Assembly (NCBI GenBank): GCA_937973935.1
Contig: CALJJF010000186.1
Coordinates: 1-30,803 of the forward strand
Source: MKRK01 sp001896915
GTDB lineage: Bacteria; Bacillota; Clostridia; Oscillospirales; Acutalibacteraceae
DNA: 30,803 nt
Direction: 5' to 3'
Shown here: one piece after another, positions 1-8,343 of the stretch
Position numbering within the stretch: the first letter of the stretch is position 1
How the letters are laid out: each line of letters begins with the position of its first letter
The notes under the pieces: model-generated
Told to the model about the DNA's origin: nothing
Database searches by the model: none
What the model saw: only the letters and a program-made list of their open reading frames with translations
Program-made: the position numbers and the translations under genes

Positions 1-444
1 TATCTTAGCACTTTGATGAATAGATTACTATCCATTAAATATACAATGTTTGTTCAATGTTTTTAGACATATCGTCTAATTTTATTGATTTATATTGATG
101 TTTTTGATAAGTTACGACATAATTATCTGTATGTTTCTGCGTTTGGGAAGCAGAAACACCATCGTTGGTGTAAGAGTGCACTGTGCCGAAAAATAAAACC
201 GGAGAAACAGGAAGTGAATCCTTTTCTTGATATTATCCGTAAGACTCTCATGGGGGATGACTTCATTCTGAATACTTACCCAGAGTGTTTTGGGTATCCA
301 GCTCTGTTTTGTAAGGAATCGTCAATCTGGTTTGACATTACTTTTCCGTTTTGGTACAATATCCTTACAGAATTTATAGCTTAAAATAAGTGGTTCGGGC
401 TTCATACCTTTTCTCATAAAAAAGCAGGAAGGGACGTAAATGCA
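1..444. other. Upstream region, no convincing gene; araC promoter at its end
   Basis: AT-rich at the left edge. A short inverted repeat, TTAGAC-N5-GTCTAA, lies at 63-79. A TTG-started reading frame of 99 codons (85-384) has no recognisable product and no clear ribosome binding site, and a near-consensus promoter for the next gene lies inside its 3' part, so I do not treat it as a gene. I see nothing else that can be supported. Confidence 0.5.
332..360 (+). promoter_or_regulatory. Sigma-A type promoter of the AraC-family gene
   Basis: The -35 box TTGACA (332-337) and the -10 box TACAAT (355-360) are separated by 17 bp. The predicted transcript would start near 367 and leave a leader of about 78 nt before the araC-like start codon. 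Confidence 0.7.
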
Positions 445-1275
445 ATGTCGAAAACTGATTATGACTTGTATAACAGTATCATGCTGCAGTTCAGCCATGC
501 CATAAAGCGAAACAGCACGCCGGCCTGGAAAATACCGCATCAGACCATTGGGTTTCATAATTTACTGTTGGTGGTAGACGGTGAAATGACCTTTTTTTGT
601 AACGGCAAGGAATATAAGGCCGGCAAGGGTGATTTGGTTTATTTCAAGCCCGGGGACGAGCGAGGAGCCACAACAAACCCGGAGCGGCTGCTGAAAATGT
701 TCACTGTGGATTTTCAAATCATCGGGGTATCTTTTGAAGACTGCGTTTGGAATACAGCCGAAGTCGCTTTGCCCTTTTCTCCGTTGTCAAAGATCGAGGA
801 TAAATATTTATACCGCCGTCTCACCACATTGTTCGACGAATTCAACAATCACTGGGTATCCGGGCAGAACAATCGAATTTTTCGTTGTCGGGCTGCCTTT
901 ATGGAAATACTCAGCCTGCTGTACGACTATTTTCAGAAAAGCAATATCAATTACGGAGAGGTCAACAGTGTTGAAAAAGCAATCGGCTTTATCGTCGAGC
1001 ACTATCAGCAACGGCTGACACTGGAGGATATGGCAGAAAGCGTGGGATTCAGTCCTTCCTATTTCGGACATATTTTTAAAAACGTTACCGGTAAAACACC
1101 CATCGCCTTTTTAATCGAATATCGCATCGACCGTGCCAAAGAGTTTTTGAAGCTAGGTCACACGGTCACAGAAACCTCTAAAAAAGTCGGTTTTCATGAC
1201 ATTTATTACTTTAGTAAATGCTTTAAACGAATCGAGTCCATATCACCGGCAAAATATATAAAAAATCAGTGGTGA
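445..1275 (+). CDS. AraC/XylS-family transcriptional regulator with N-terminal cupin
   Basis: The product is 276 residues, the usual size for AraC regulators with a sensor domain. Residues about 15-150 look like the AraC-type cupin sensor that in relatives binds sugars or other small ligands. Residues about 175-276 form the two helix-turn-helix DNA-binding domain, with the typical LTLEDMAESVGFSPSYFGHIFK first helix pair (positions about 192-212) and the VGFHDIYYFSKCFKR second motif. The start follows a GGAAGGGACG ribosome binding site. It lies upstream of, and in the same direction as, a large secreted protease, and near dockerin-bearing proteins, so control of extracellular polymer breakdown is a reasonable inference. 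The inducer cannot be read from the sequence. Confidence 0.93.
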   Translation: MSKTDYDLYNSIMLQFSHAIKRNSTPAWKIPHQTIGFHNLLLVVDGEMTFFCNGKEYKAGKGDLVYFKPGDERGATTNPERLLKMFTVDFQIIGVSFEDCVWNTAEVALPFSPLSKIEDKYLYRRLTTLFDEFNNHWVSGQNNRIFRCRAAFMEILSLLYDYFQKSNINYGEVNSVEKAIGFIVEHYQQRLTLEDMAESVGFSPSYFGHIFKNVTGKTPIAFLIEYRIDRAKEFLKLGHTVTETSKKVGFHDIYYFSKCFKRIESISPAKYIKNQW

Positions 1276-1475
1276 GGGTTCTGCTAAACAATTCTTTGTT
1301 TTGCGGGTTTTTGCTATGATACCCTACTATCATATAAAAGAAGGGGAGTTCCGTTGTCATTTGCTGCTTTCGACAGCCTGCAGTAACAGTTTTAAACACG
1401 GTGTTTAGATATATTTCCTAACATGTTTTACAAAAAAATAAAATAGGGCATTTACACAAACCATGTCGGAATTTG

Positions 1476-1496
1476 TTTATTACATTGTGTAATAAA
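1476..1496. promoter_or_regulatory. Perfect 9-bp dyad, candidate regulator site upstream of the protease promoter
   Basis: TTTATTACA-TTG-TGTAATAAA is perfectly self-complementary over nine bases per arm with a 3-nt centre. It sits about 40-60 bases upstream of the predicted transcription start, a common place for an activator site. The binding protein is unknown; AraC-type regulators usually bind direct rather than inverted repeats, so the adjacent regulator is not an automatic match. Confidence 0.5.
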
Positions 1497-1521
1497 GTGA
1501 ATATTTTTATCCTTTCAAATG

Positions 1522-1530
1522 TGTTATGAT
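1522..1530 (+). promoter_or_regulatory. Extended -10 promoter of the secreted protease gene
   Basis: TGT-TATGAT matches the extended -10 pattern TGnTATAAT with one mismatch. There is no good -35 box 17 bp upstream, which fits a promoter that depends on an activator. Confidence 0.5.
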
Positions 1531-1540
1531 GTGAAACGTA

Positions 1541-1552
1541 AACACATGTGTT
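1541..1552. promoter_or_regulatory. 12-bp perfect palindrome at the predicted transcription start
   Basis: AACACATGTGTT is a perfect palindrome a few bases downstream of the predicted start site, where a bound repressor would block transcription. A nearby stretch at about 1530-1545 resembles a catabolite (cre) site but is one base short of the consensus, so I do not call it one. Confidence 0.4.
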
Positions 1553-1585
1553 CATTCATTTCACTAATTTATGGAGGATAAGGCA

Positions 1586-4500
1586 ATGAAACTACAACGA
1601 ATAATGGCACGCGTTTTGTCTGTGCTTTTGGTGGTTACATGGATTTTTCCAAGTAATGCCGCAAGTGCCAATTCAATTTCAATCACGCAAGCTGGTTCAA
1701 AATTAAGCCACGACAGCTATCTGACCGGCTATCAGCCTGCCACGGCAGAAGAAAAAGAAAAAGCGGAAACGAGCAAATTGTCGCTACAAGAAATACTTCC
1801 CAATCGTCTGGCTGGCGAAAGGGTTGGCCAACACCAGGGGATAAAAACAAAAATTGATGTGGTACAAGACGATGAAACAATAGTGACACAAGCTTCCGCA
1901 ATCCGGTCTGATAACGTACAAGCCGATGCAGTGCCACTGAACAGCACGCAAATCAGCAGTGTGGCGGCGGTTGATAACAGCACCAGCAAATATTTTCCCA
2001 AAATAGGTTCCCAGCAGGGCAATTCCTGCGCGGCGTTCACCACCACTTATTATCAGTTGAGCTATATGGTGGGCAAAACACTGGACTGGAACCATCACGA
2101 TGTAACCGGAAATAAAATCAATGTTCCGTCGCAGACCTTTTCCACCAAGTGGTCATACAATCTGACCAACGAAGGCACGGACGGCGGAACCAATTTTGAA
2201 AAGGTTTATACCCTGTTCACCCAAAGCGGGGCGGCAACCTTATCCAATTTTGTCTATAGTGGGAACGATCCTACTACATACACCCCATGGCCCACCTCGG
2301 CCAGCATATGGAGGGACGCACTCAAATATAAAATTGCAGGCTATGTGCCCATATCGTGCAATGAAATGGGGATAGCGCAGCCTGTCACGAGCAATCACGA
2401 CACAGATCTGGAAAACATCAAGTCTGCTCTGATCAACGGGGATGTTCTTACTTTTGCCACCAATATTTACAACTGGCGCTTTAAATCGATACAGGGAACA
2501 AACAACCAAATATGTTATTATGTTACCAATGATAACGTTGCCGGGGGGCATGCCATGGCAATTGTGGGCTATGATGATTCTATCTGGGTCGATATCAACA
2601 GCGACAATATACAGCAGACGGGTGAGCTGGGTGCCTTTAAGATTGCAAACTCCTGGGGCGAATATTGGGAAAACGGCGGATATGTCTGGCTGGCGTATGA
2701 TGCACTGAATCAAATCAGCAGTGTGCCGAACTTTTCAGTTTCCTCAAGAGCAGCCGCATTTTGGGACAACCTGACCTATGATATTGTATTCAACGGGCTT
2801 TATACACCCTCTATCGTAGGTGAGTTTAAAGTTTCCGGTTGTGCAGACCGTTCACAGATATTTGTGAATACGGGTGAATCTCCTCTGTATCATAACACGC
2901 TGAAAACCACCAGTACAAACAACGTGTTTAATAATAACAAGGGACATATCGCCTTTGACGGAACCACAAATGCCGGAGATGCGGTCTTTGCAATCGATTA
3001 TACACCTCTTTACAATACCGATAGCATCAACAAGCAAAATTGGTATCTGCTGTTTTCCAACAAGCTGACCAACAACAGCTTGGAATATTTCAAGCTGACG
3101 GACGCAAACGGAGCTCCCCTGACTCAGTTTGCAAACAAGTGCTATCGGCAGGATGCGGAATTTTTATCAGTGGAATTATCAACAGAGGCTTATGACAACA
3201 GGGGCAGCCTTCATGAGGGAATTTATTATATCGGCAACAAGGCCGCCGGGAAATACTTGGAGACTTCCGGTGCAACAGTGGTGCAAAATAGCTTTGGAGC
3301 AAAAACAGCACAGCAGTGGAAGGTCACCTATAACGGAAACGGGTATTATACCATCAGCCCTGTAGGGCAGACCGGCAAGCTTCATGTGGAAAACGCCATT
3401 GACGGAAACGGAAGCGGCGTCAACGCTTCGGGATCCGATCCCTCTGCGGCAGCTCAGAGCTGGGAGATCAAAGCAAATGCAGACGGCACCTATCAGGTTC
3501 GTCCTCAGCTGAGCACCACCAGATGCCTGGAAATCAGCAATAGTCCCAATGCAACAACCCGCCTCAATCCTTTTGCCCAAACCGATATCCAAAAGTGGAC
3601 CTTTGAGGATGTTAACACGGTGAATGACGGGATTTATTATATCCGGAACAAAGCCGGTGAAACTTATCTGAACGCTGCCGACAGCAATGTAACCGGCAAC
3701 GGGTTTGCAGCGAGAGCCGCCCAGCAATGGAGCGTGAAATACAAGGGTAACGGATATTATTCGGTAAAGCCTATGGTAAACCAAAACCAGTTTCTGGAGG
3801 TTTCCGGCGGCATCGATTCAGATTTTGCAGACGTGAACCTGAACACACAAAATAGTCAAGCCGCAGCGCAGAGCTGGCAGTTCTTCAAAAACACGGATGG
3901 CTCTTACCGCATCATTCCTCAGTCCAGCACCGCCAAAAGCTTGGAAATTACAAGCACAACGGACGCATATATCAATACATTTTCTGCATCCGATGCGCAA
4001 AAATGGATATTTGAGGATGTCAATACCATCAAAGACGATATTTATTATTTGAAAAACAAAGCAAGCGGAAAATACATGGAAACCAGCGCAGCAAACGACA
4101 TCAAACAAAACAACTATACCGGCGCTGCCGCTCAGCAATGGAAATTTGTCTATAAGGGAAACGGGTATTATAAATTGATTCCGCTGTATGATATCAACCG
4201 GCTGATGGATGTTTCCAACGCATGGGACGTGGACTACAACACCGTCAAAACCTGGACAAATTCAGGCTATCCCACTGCCCAGAGCTGGCAGCTGTATCGC
4301 AACACAGACGGCTCTTACCGCATCATCCCCCAATTGAGCGCTACACGGTGCCTGGAAATAAGCGGATCATCCACCGCTTATCTGAACAGCTTTTCCTCCG
4401 CCGACACGCAAAAATGGGTCATTGAAGACATTGGCGTGGTGCCTCCCATCTATGGCAGTGACGACAATGACACCATCATCGGATACAACTATAACGATTC

Positions 4501-5866
4501 CCTCAACGGTCGCCTGGGTAACGATATCATTGACGGTGGTAGCGGCAATGACGTGCTGAACGGCGGCAGCGGCAACGATACCTATCTCTTCAAAGCCGGG
4601 GATGGCAGCGATACCGTTGTTGATACATCCGGTACCAACCTCATTGTATTGAAGGGGCTTTTGCCCGCTGACATCACAGCGGCACGGGTCGGCAGTGATT
4701 TAAAAATCACCCTGAACGGCAGAACAGATCAAATTATGGTACAAGCATATTTCGTTTCCCTCAATATCCAACTGCAATTTGAAAACGGAACCTTGTGGAA
4801 CACTGCTGAAATTACCGCCGCAGCTGTGAACGCCTCCCTGCTGTATGATTGGGAATCCCAGCCGGTGGGCACGCAGAACCTGAACATCAACAACCTGTTA
4901 GGGGATACCACCAGCTGGCTTTGTGATGTTACTGTCTCTGCTCAGACAGCCGGCTTGGCACCCGGCAGCGGGAAAAGCCTGTCGGTCTACAACAAAACAG
5001 GCAGTGCTGCCAACTGCAGGGTAGCAGTCAATCTTCCTTCCGGCGGATTGCAAAACACCGCCGGACTGCGTGTCTGGCTGGCTGCACCTTCCGTTTCTGT
5101 CAATGCTATTATTTATTTCAGAGGACCAAACTCCATGAATTATTACACCCATTCGATTCCTGTTTCCGCCAACGGAGGATGGGCAGTCGTAGACTGGTCG
5201 GACGAGTTTTACATGAGCGGACCGACAGAATGGAAGTGGACCCGTGTGGATAGCAGCGTGCTTCAACAGGCAACCACTGTCTGGGTTGAGTTTGTCAATC
5301 TGCCCTCCGGCGGCATGACCTATCTGGATGATATGATGAAAATTACTTCAGCAACCTCCTTGTATGACTGGGAATCCCAGCCGGCAGGAACGCAAAATAA
5401 CAATATTCAGGGATTGACTCTAGACACAACAACATGGTGGTCGACCGTGTCGGTGTCGACTGTGACCACAGGTCTGTGTTACAATTCCACAAAGAGTCTG
5501 GCTGTTACCAATATCACCGCAGCAGCACAAAACAGTAAGGTTGCCATGAATGTTTCCTCCGCTGCCATGCAAAACACCACGGGTATGCGGGTTTGGCTGA
5601 AAACACCCGGCGGTGCTTCCGATGCAAGGATATGGTTTATCGGACCGAACAACATGAAATATTATGCAGACAAAAGTGTTTCTGCTTCGGGGGGCTGGGT
5701 CTACATCAACTGGACAGATCTGATGTATCAGGATGGTCCCGATGCATGGGTATGGACGCACCCCAACTATAACATGATCAAAAATACCACTCAGCTCTGG
5801 ATCGAATTTACCGCCCAAGCCTCCGGCGCCACAGCCTATCTGGACGATATCGTGTTATACAAATAA
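1586..5866 (+). CDS. Secreted C1A-type cysteine protease with ricin-lectin, RTX and tandem C-terminal modules
   Basis: The product is 1426 residues. I start at ATG 1586 rather than the in-frame ATG at 1571, because the GGAGG ribosome binding site overlaps the latter. Order: signal peptide (about 1-27); propeptide-like stretch; papain-like (C1A) catalytic domain (about 130-375) with Cys148 in QQGNSCAAF, His322 in GGHAMAIVGYDD and Asn355 in IANSWGEYW; a beta-rich spacer; three ricin-type beta-trefoil repeats beginning near 545, 682 and 818, each opening with a (G/D)IYY..NKA motif and containing AQ.W/QKW signatures; about five RTX nonapeptides (about 952-1015, GGSGNDVLNGGSGNDTY) with the RTX-associated LWNTAEI tail; and two homologous modules from about 1086 and 1259, both opening LYDWESQP, probably carbohydrate-binding jelly rolls. 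No dockerin or sortase motif is visible. The oxyanion Gln is Q143 or Q144, closer to Cys than in papain. It probably attacks cell-wall or plant glycoproteins; the substrate is inferred. Confidence 0.88.
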   Translation: MKLQRIMARVLSVLLVVTWIFPSNAASANSISITQAGSKLSHDSYLTGYQPATAEEKEKAETSKLSLQEILPNRLAGERVGQHQGIKTKIDVVQDDETIVTQASAIRSDNVQADAVPLNSTQISSVAAVDNSTSKYFPKIGSQQGNSCAAFTTTYYQLSYMVGKTLDWNHHDVTGNKINVPSQTFSTKWSYNLTNEGTDGGTNFEKVYTLFTQSGAATLSNFVYSGNDPTTYTPWPTSASIWRDALKYKIAGYVPISCNEMGIAQPVTSNHDTDLENIKSALINGDVLTFATNIYNWRFKSIQGTNNQICYYVTNDNVAGGHAMAIVGYDDSIWVDINSDNIQQTGELGAFKIANSWGEYWENGGYVWLAYDALNQISSVPNFSVSSRAAAFWDNLTYDIVFNGLYTPSIVGEFKVSGCADRSQIFVNTGESPLYHNTLKTTSTNNVFNNNKGHIAFDGTTNAGDAVFAIDYTPLYNTDSINKQNWYLLFSNKLTNNSLEYFKLTDANGAPLTQFANKCYRQDAEFLSVELSTEAYDNRGSLHEGIYYIGNKAAGKYLETSGATVVQNSFGAKTAQQWKVTYNGNGYYTISPVGQTGKLHVENAIDGNGSGVNASGSDPSAAAQSWEIKANADGTYQVRPQLSTTRCLEISNSPNATTRLNPFAQTDIQKWTFEDVNTVNDGIYYIRNKAGETYLNAADSNVTGNGFAARAAQQWSVKYKGNGYYSVKPMVNQNQFLEVSGGIDSDFADVNLNTQNSQAAAQSWQFFKNTDGSYRIIPQSSTAKSLEITSTTDAYINTFSASDAQKWIFEDVNTIKDDIYYLKNKASGKYMETSAANDIKQNNYTGAAAQQWKFVYKGNGYYKLIPLYDINRLMDVSNAWDVDYNTVKTWTNSGYPTAQSWQLYRNTDGSYRIIPQLSATRCLEISGSSTAYLNSFSSADTQKWVIEDIGVVPPIYGSDDNDTIIGYNYNDSLNGRLGNDIIDGGSGNDVLNGGSGNDTYLFKAGDGSDTVVDTSGTNLIVLKGLLPADITAARVGSDLKITLNGRTDQIMVQAYFVSLNIQLQFENGTLWNTAEITAAAVNASLLYDWESQPVGTQNLNINNLLGDTTSWLCDVTVSAQTAGLAPGSGKSLSVYNKTGSAANCRVAVNLPSGGLQNTAGLRVWLAAPSVSVNAIIYFRGPNSMNYYTHSIPVSANGGWAVVDWSDEFYMSGPTEWKWTRVDSSVLQQATTVWVEFVNLPSGGMTYLDDMMKITSATSLYDWESQPAGTQNNNIQGLTLDTTTWWSTVSVSTVTTGLCYNSTKSLAVTNITAAAQNSKVAMNVSSAAMQNTTGMRVWLKTPGGASDARIWFIGPNNMKYYADKSVSASGGWVYINWTDLMYQDGPDAWVWTHPNYNMIKNTTQLWIEFTAQASGATAYLDDIVLYK

Positions 5867-5870
5867 AAGT

Positions 5871-5900
5871 AAGGCAGAAATGAAGCTTCATTTCTGCCTT
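5871..5900. terminator. Bidirectional terminator between the protease and beta-helix genes
   Basis: A perfect 30-base palindrome (left half AAGGCAGAAATGAAG) is followed by TTTTCCTTT on the plus strand and a T-rich stretch (ACTTTTATTTG) on the minus strand. It can therefore end both convergent transcripts. Confidence 0.88.
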
Positions 5901-6035
5901 TTCCTTTGATTATAATTTTTCACGGATGGTTACGGATGAACGGTTATTGACTGGTTTTCCTTGGGATGAAAACCTAATAAAACGGAGGGACCTGTATTAT
6001 CAATTCAAAATCGGGTTAATAATGGGGATAAGAAA

Positions 6036-8135
6036 TTAATTTTGATCGATCTGATTTATTTTCAGAACGCTCTTTTTCAAAACGACCATATCAAACACAT
6101 TCACAGTGACTTTTGAATCTCTGTCGGTATTCGCAGCGGTATACATGGCACCTTGTAGATAATTAATTTTCAGTATATGCATCTTCATCTTTACCATATC
6201 AATTACATCAATGGTTCCGTTGCCGTCGATATCCCCGTATAAGATGACGGAAAATTCTTCGGAAGGGGCATTGTTTTCTGACACCTTCACCTTCATACCC
6301 GTTCCGATTTTCCCTGATGTAATTGCCTTGCCATCCTTGCTTAGTACGGTGATAGTAATACCCGGTTGCGTTACAAAGGCAGTGCTGAATTGCTCATAGC
6401 TCATTCCGCCGGCTGTGAGCCCCCACATCTGTCCGTTTGCTGTCTTAAAGGGGCTGGAATAAGTCGGGGGATTACTCGTCGCAGTCGTTGCAGAAGTTGT
6501 TGTCGTTGTGTCGGATGGTATGACAGACGGTAGGGAGATAGAAGTTGTTGTATAAGTTGTTGTCGAGTTAGTAGTAGAAGAATCAATGCCCGGTCCGTTA
6601 TAGGCACCACGGTTCGGAGCTGCAGTGGCAGATACGGGATTGCCGAAATAATCCTTGCCGCCATTGTTTGTGATGAGCACACCGGAATTGAGTGCAGGGG
6701 AGCCTATTTGCAGTTTATATGCATCACAGCTGGTTATGCCCAGTCCTGCCCCGCCCGGCTTCACAAATTTGGGATTGTTGGTCAGCTTATGGGCGTCGTA
6801 TGGTTCACTGCTTGCATGATACCCGTAAAAAATATTATAATCAAATACCAGGCCGGTCAATTTTTCAAGAAGATAGCCTCCCGTACCATTGTGATAAAAG
6901 ATATTATTTTTGAATGTTGTTTTGTCGGGATACCATAAATTATTCCTTGACCCGGACCAAATGACCGGCGAGCTATTTCCGGCCTTGATCGATACCACAT
7001 TATTATAAATAGAGGTATTGGTGATATTGGTCCAAAGTACAAATTGCCAGTTTGCATTGTTTTGACCAATGTTATATCGAACGATGGTACCGTCATTAAA
7101 GCCTGTTTGCTTCCCGTCCCATGTGGTTGGCTCACTGCATATCAGGAAAAACCCGCCTTCGTTGTCATGGCCGTAGTTGTATTGAAAAATCGTACCACGG
7201 GACATATAGTCGCTGTCAAAGCCTTGACCGTCCGCTGTTGTTTTCGTATTATACGCTTCGTTGTATTGGAACACAGCGTTGTTACAGGAAAATGGCCACA
7301 TAGCCACACAGGCTACCGTGCTTTGGTTGTGGGTAGTGTTCGCAACGTTGTATTCCGCAAGAGGGCTTTCACAGTCAACCGTCATAATGCCGTCGCCGCC
7401 GATTTCATGTACATAGTTGTTTCGGATGACATTGTTGACGGCACTTCCAACCCACTTCATTCCATTGACATAAATTGCTGTACTTCCGATGTTATAGACT
7501 TCGTTTCCTTCCACTAGAACATTGGAAAAGGAATCCCCCCAGCTTCTTGCCCAGACCGCAATTCCGGCAATTCTGGCGTGCTCGCCTGCATTGCCGTCAT
7601 TGGTAACATCATGAACTTTTGTATTTCTGATTGTGATTCCTGTGTTTTGTCCACCACTTCCGTCGATATGAATTCCGTAGCGCTCTGCCTTGGTGGTTGT
7701 TTTGTTGGTAACCTCAATGTTGGATATCACCCAATGGCTCTGGCTACGCAGATAAACCGCCGAATCTATTGGATCGGATGTCGTGTAATATTTGCCGTTC
7801 CCGTTGATGACCGGCAGAGCTCCGCTTCCGTAAGCATCGATGGTGATAGGATTGCCCGATGCGCCGGAGCCCTTCGGATATAGGGTTCCTGTCCAAGAGC
7901 TTCCCCGTTTGAATAGGATTTTATCTCCTGCTCCAAAGGTAGTTGAATTCACCTTAGCGAGGGTCTTCCAAGCAGTATCCACACTCTTACCGTTGTTGCT
8001 GTCACTGCCGGAAACAGCATCCACATAATAAGATGTATTCACGGCGGATGCCGTAATCGGCAGAGTGGACAGCAGCAAAACAAGCACCAAACACACAATA
8101 AACCCTGAAATTGATTTTTTAGCGTATAATTTCAT
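6036..8135 (-). CDS. Secreted right-handed beta-helix protein with C-terminal type I dockerin
   Basis: The product is 699 residues. The start at 8135 follows AGGAGGATAAAG at proper distance; an in-frame upstream ATG at 8204 has no such site. A signal peptide (about 1-31) precedes a long parallel beta-helix domain (about 33-520) that opens YYVDAVSGSDSNNGKS and is rich in N-rich rungs such as NNVIRNNYVHEIGGDGI, the layout of polysaccharide lyases and related carbohydrate-active enzymes. A Thr/Ser-rich linker follows, then a domain of about 70 residues (562-632) of the kind that often precedes dockerins, then a dockerin (633-699). Its first calcium loop, DIDGNGTIDVID, is canonical; the second, DRDSKVTVNVFD, has Lys and Val where the Asp/Asn and Gly usually are. 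The enzyme is expected to join a cellulosome through a cohesin; the exact substrate (pectin or other uronide polymer) is not readable. Confidence 0.88.
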   Translation of the reverse strand: MKLYAKKSISGFIVCLVLVLLLSTLPITASAVNTSYYVDAVSGSDSNNGKSVDTAWKTLAKVNSTTFGAGDKILFKRGSSWTGTLYPKGSGASGNPITIDAYGSGALPVINGNGKYYTTSDPIDSAVYLRSQSHWVISNIEVTNKTTTKAERYGIHIDGSGGQNTGITIRNTKVHDVTNDGNAGEHARIAGIAVWARSWGDSFSNVLVEGNEVYNIGSTAIYVNGMKWVGSAVNNVIRNNYVHEIGGDGIMTVDCESPLAEYNVANTTHNQSTVACVAMWPFSCNNAVFQYNEAYNTKTTADGQGFDSDYMSRGTIFQYNYGHDNEGGFFLICSEPTTWDGKQTGFNDGTIVRYNIGQNNANWQFVLWTNITNTSIYNNVVSIKAGNSSPVIWSGSRNNLWYPDKTTFKNNIFYHNGTGGYLLEKLTGLVFDYNIFYGYHASSEPYDAHKLTNNPKFVKPGGAGLGITSCDAYKLQIGSPALNSGVLITNNGGKDYFGNPVSATAAPNRGAYNGPGIDSSTTNSTTTYTTTSISLPSVIPSDTTTTTSATTATSNPPTYSSPFKTANGQMWGLTAGGMSYEQFSTAFVTQPGITITVLSKDGKAITSGKIGTGMKVKVSENNAPSEEFSVILYGDIDGNGTIDVIDMVKMKMHILKINYLQGAMYTAANTDRDSKVTVNVFDMVVLKKSVLKINQIDQN

Positions 8136-8240
8136 CTTTATCCTCCTTGACCCCGGTGGTGATCTCTGGTTGTTTTTATGTGAGACCGTTCCTATATTAC
8201 GCATTTTCTATCATTGTTTCATTCAATCTTTTTTAGTAAA

Positions 8241-8272
8241 ACAGCCAAGAAAGCAACATCTTTCTTGGCTGT
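8241..8272 (-). terminator. Terminator of the upstream dockerin gene
   Basis: ACAGCCAAGAAAG and CTTTCTTGGCTGT form a 13-bp stem around a 6-nt loop. On the minus strand the stem is followed by TTTTACT. It separates the two paralogous minus-strand genes, so they are probably not one simple operon. Confidence 0.75.
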
Positions 8273-8343
8273 AGAATGTAAAAATTCAGATAATAGATCT
8301 ATCCCTGAATGTCTCTATTCTTTTGCCAATACCTGAATAGAAA

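Larger units (their letters stand above)
1276..1585. other. Intergenic region with three dyads ahead of the secreted protease
   Basis: This gap of about 310 bases holds an inverted repeat TATGATA-N6-TATCATA at 1315-1334 (no U-tract, so not an obvious terminator), a nine-base dyad at 1476-1496, an extended -10 promoter near 1522-1530 and a 12-base perfect palindrome at 1541-1552. The last three are listed separately. No gene is evident. Confidence 0.6.

Noticed and set aside
85..384. TTG-started frame of 99 codons
   Set aside because: No recognisable product and no clear ribosome binding site; the araC promoter lies in its 3' part.
1359..1389. Ten-codon frame TTG to TAA after GGGGAG, possible leader peptide
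   Set aside because: Too short and without codon meaning; no attenuator structure follows it.
1529..1546. Catabolite-repression (cre) like site
   Set aside because: TGAAACGTAAACA is one base short of the consensus spacing.
3179..3784. 201-codon antisense frame within the protease gene
   Set aside because: Shadow of repetitive coding sequence on the other strand; no ribosome binding site and no family.
8205..8343. Clear promoter for the downstream dockerin gene
   Set aside because: A TAATAT is present on the minus strand but no -35 box with proper spacing was found.
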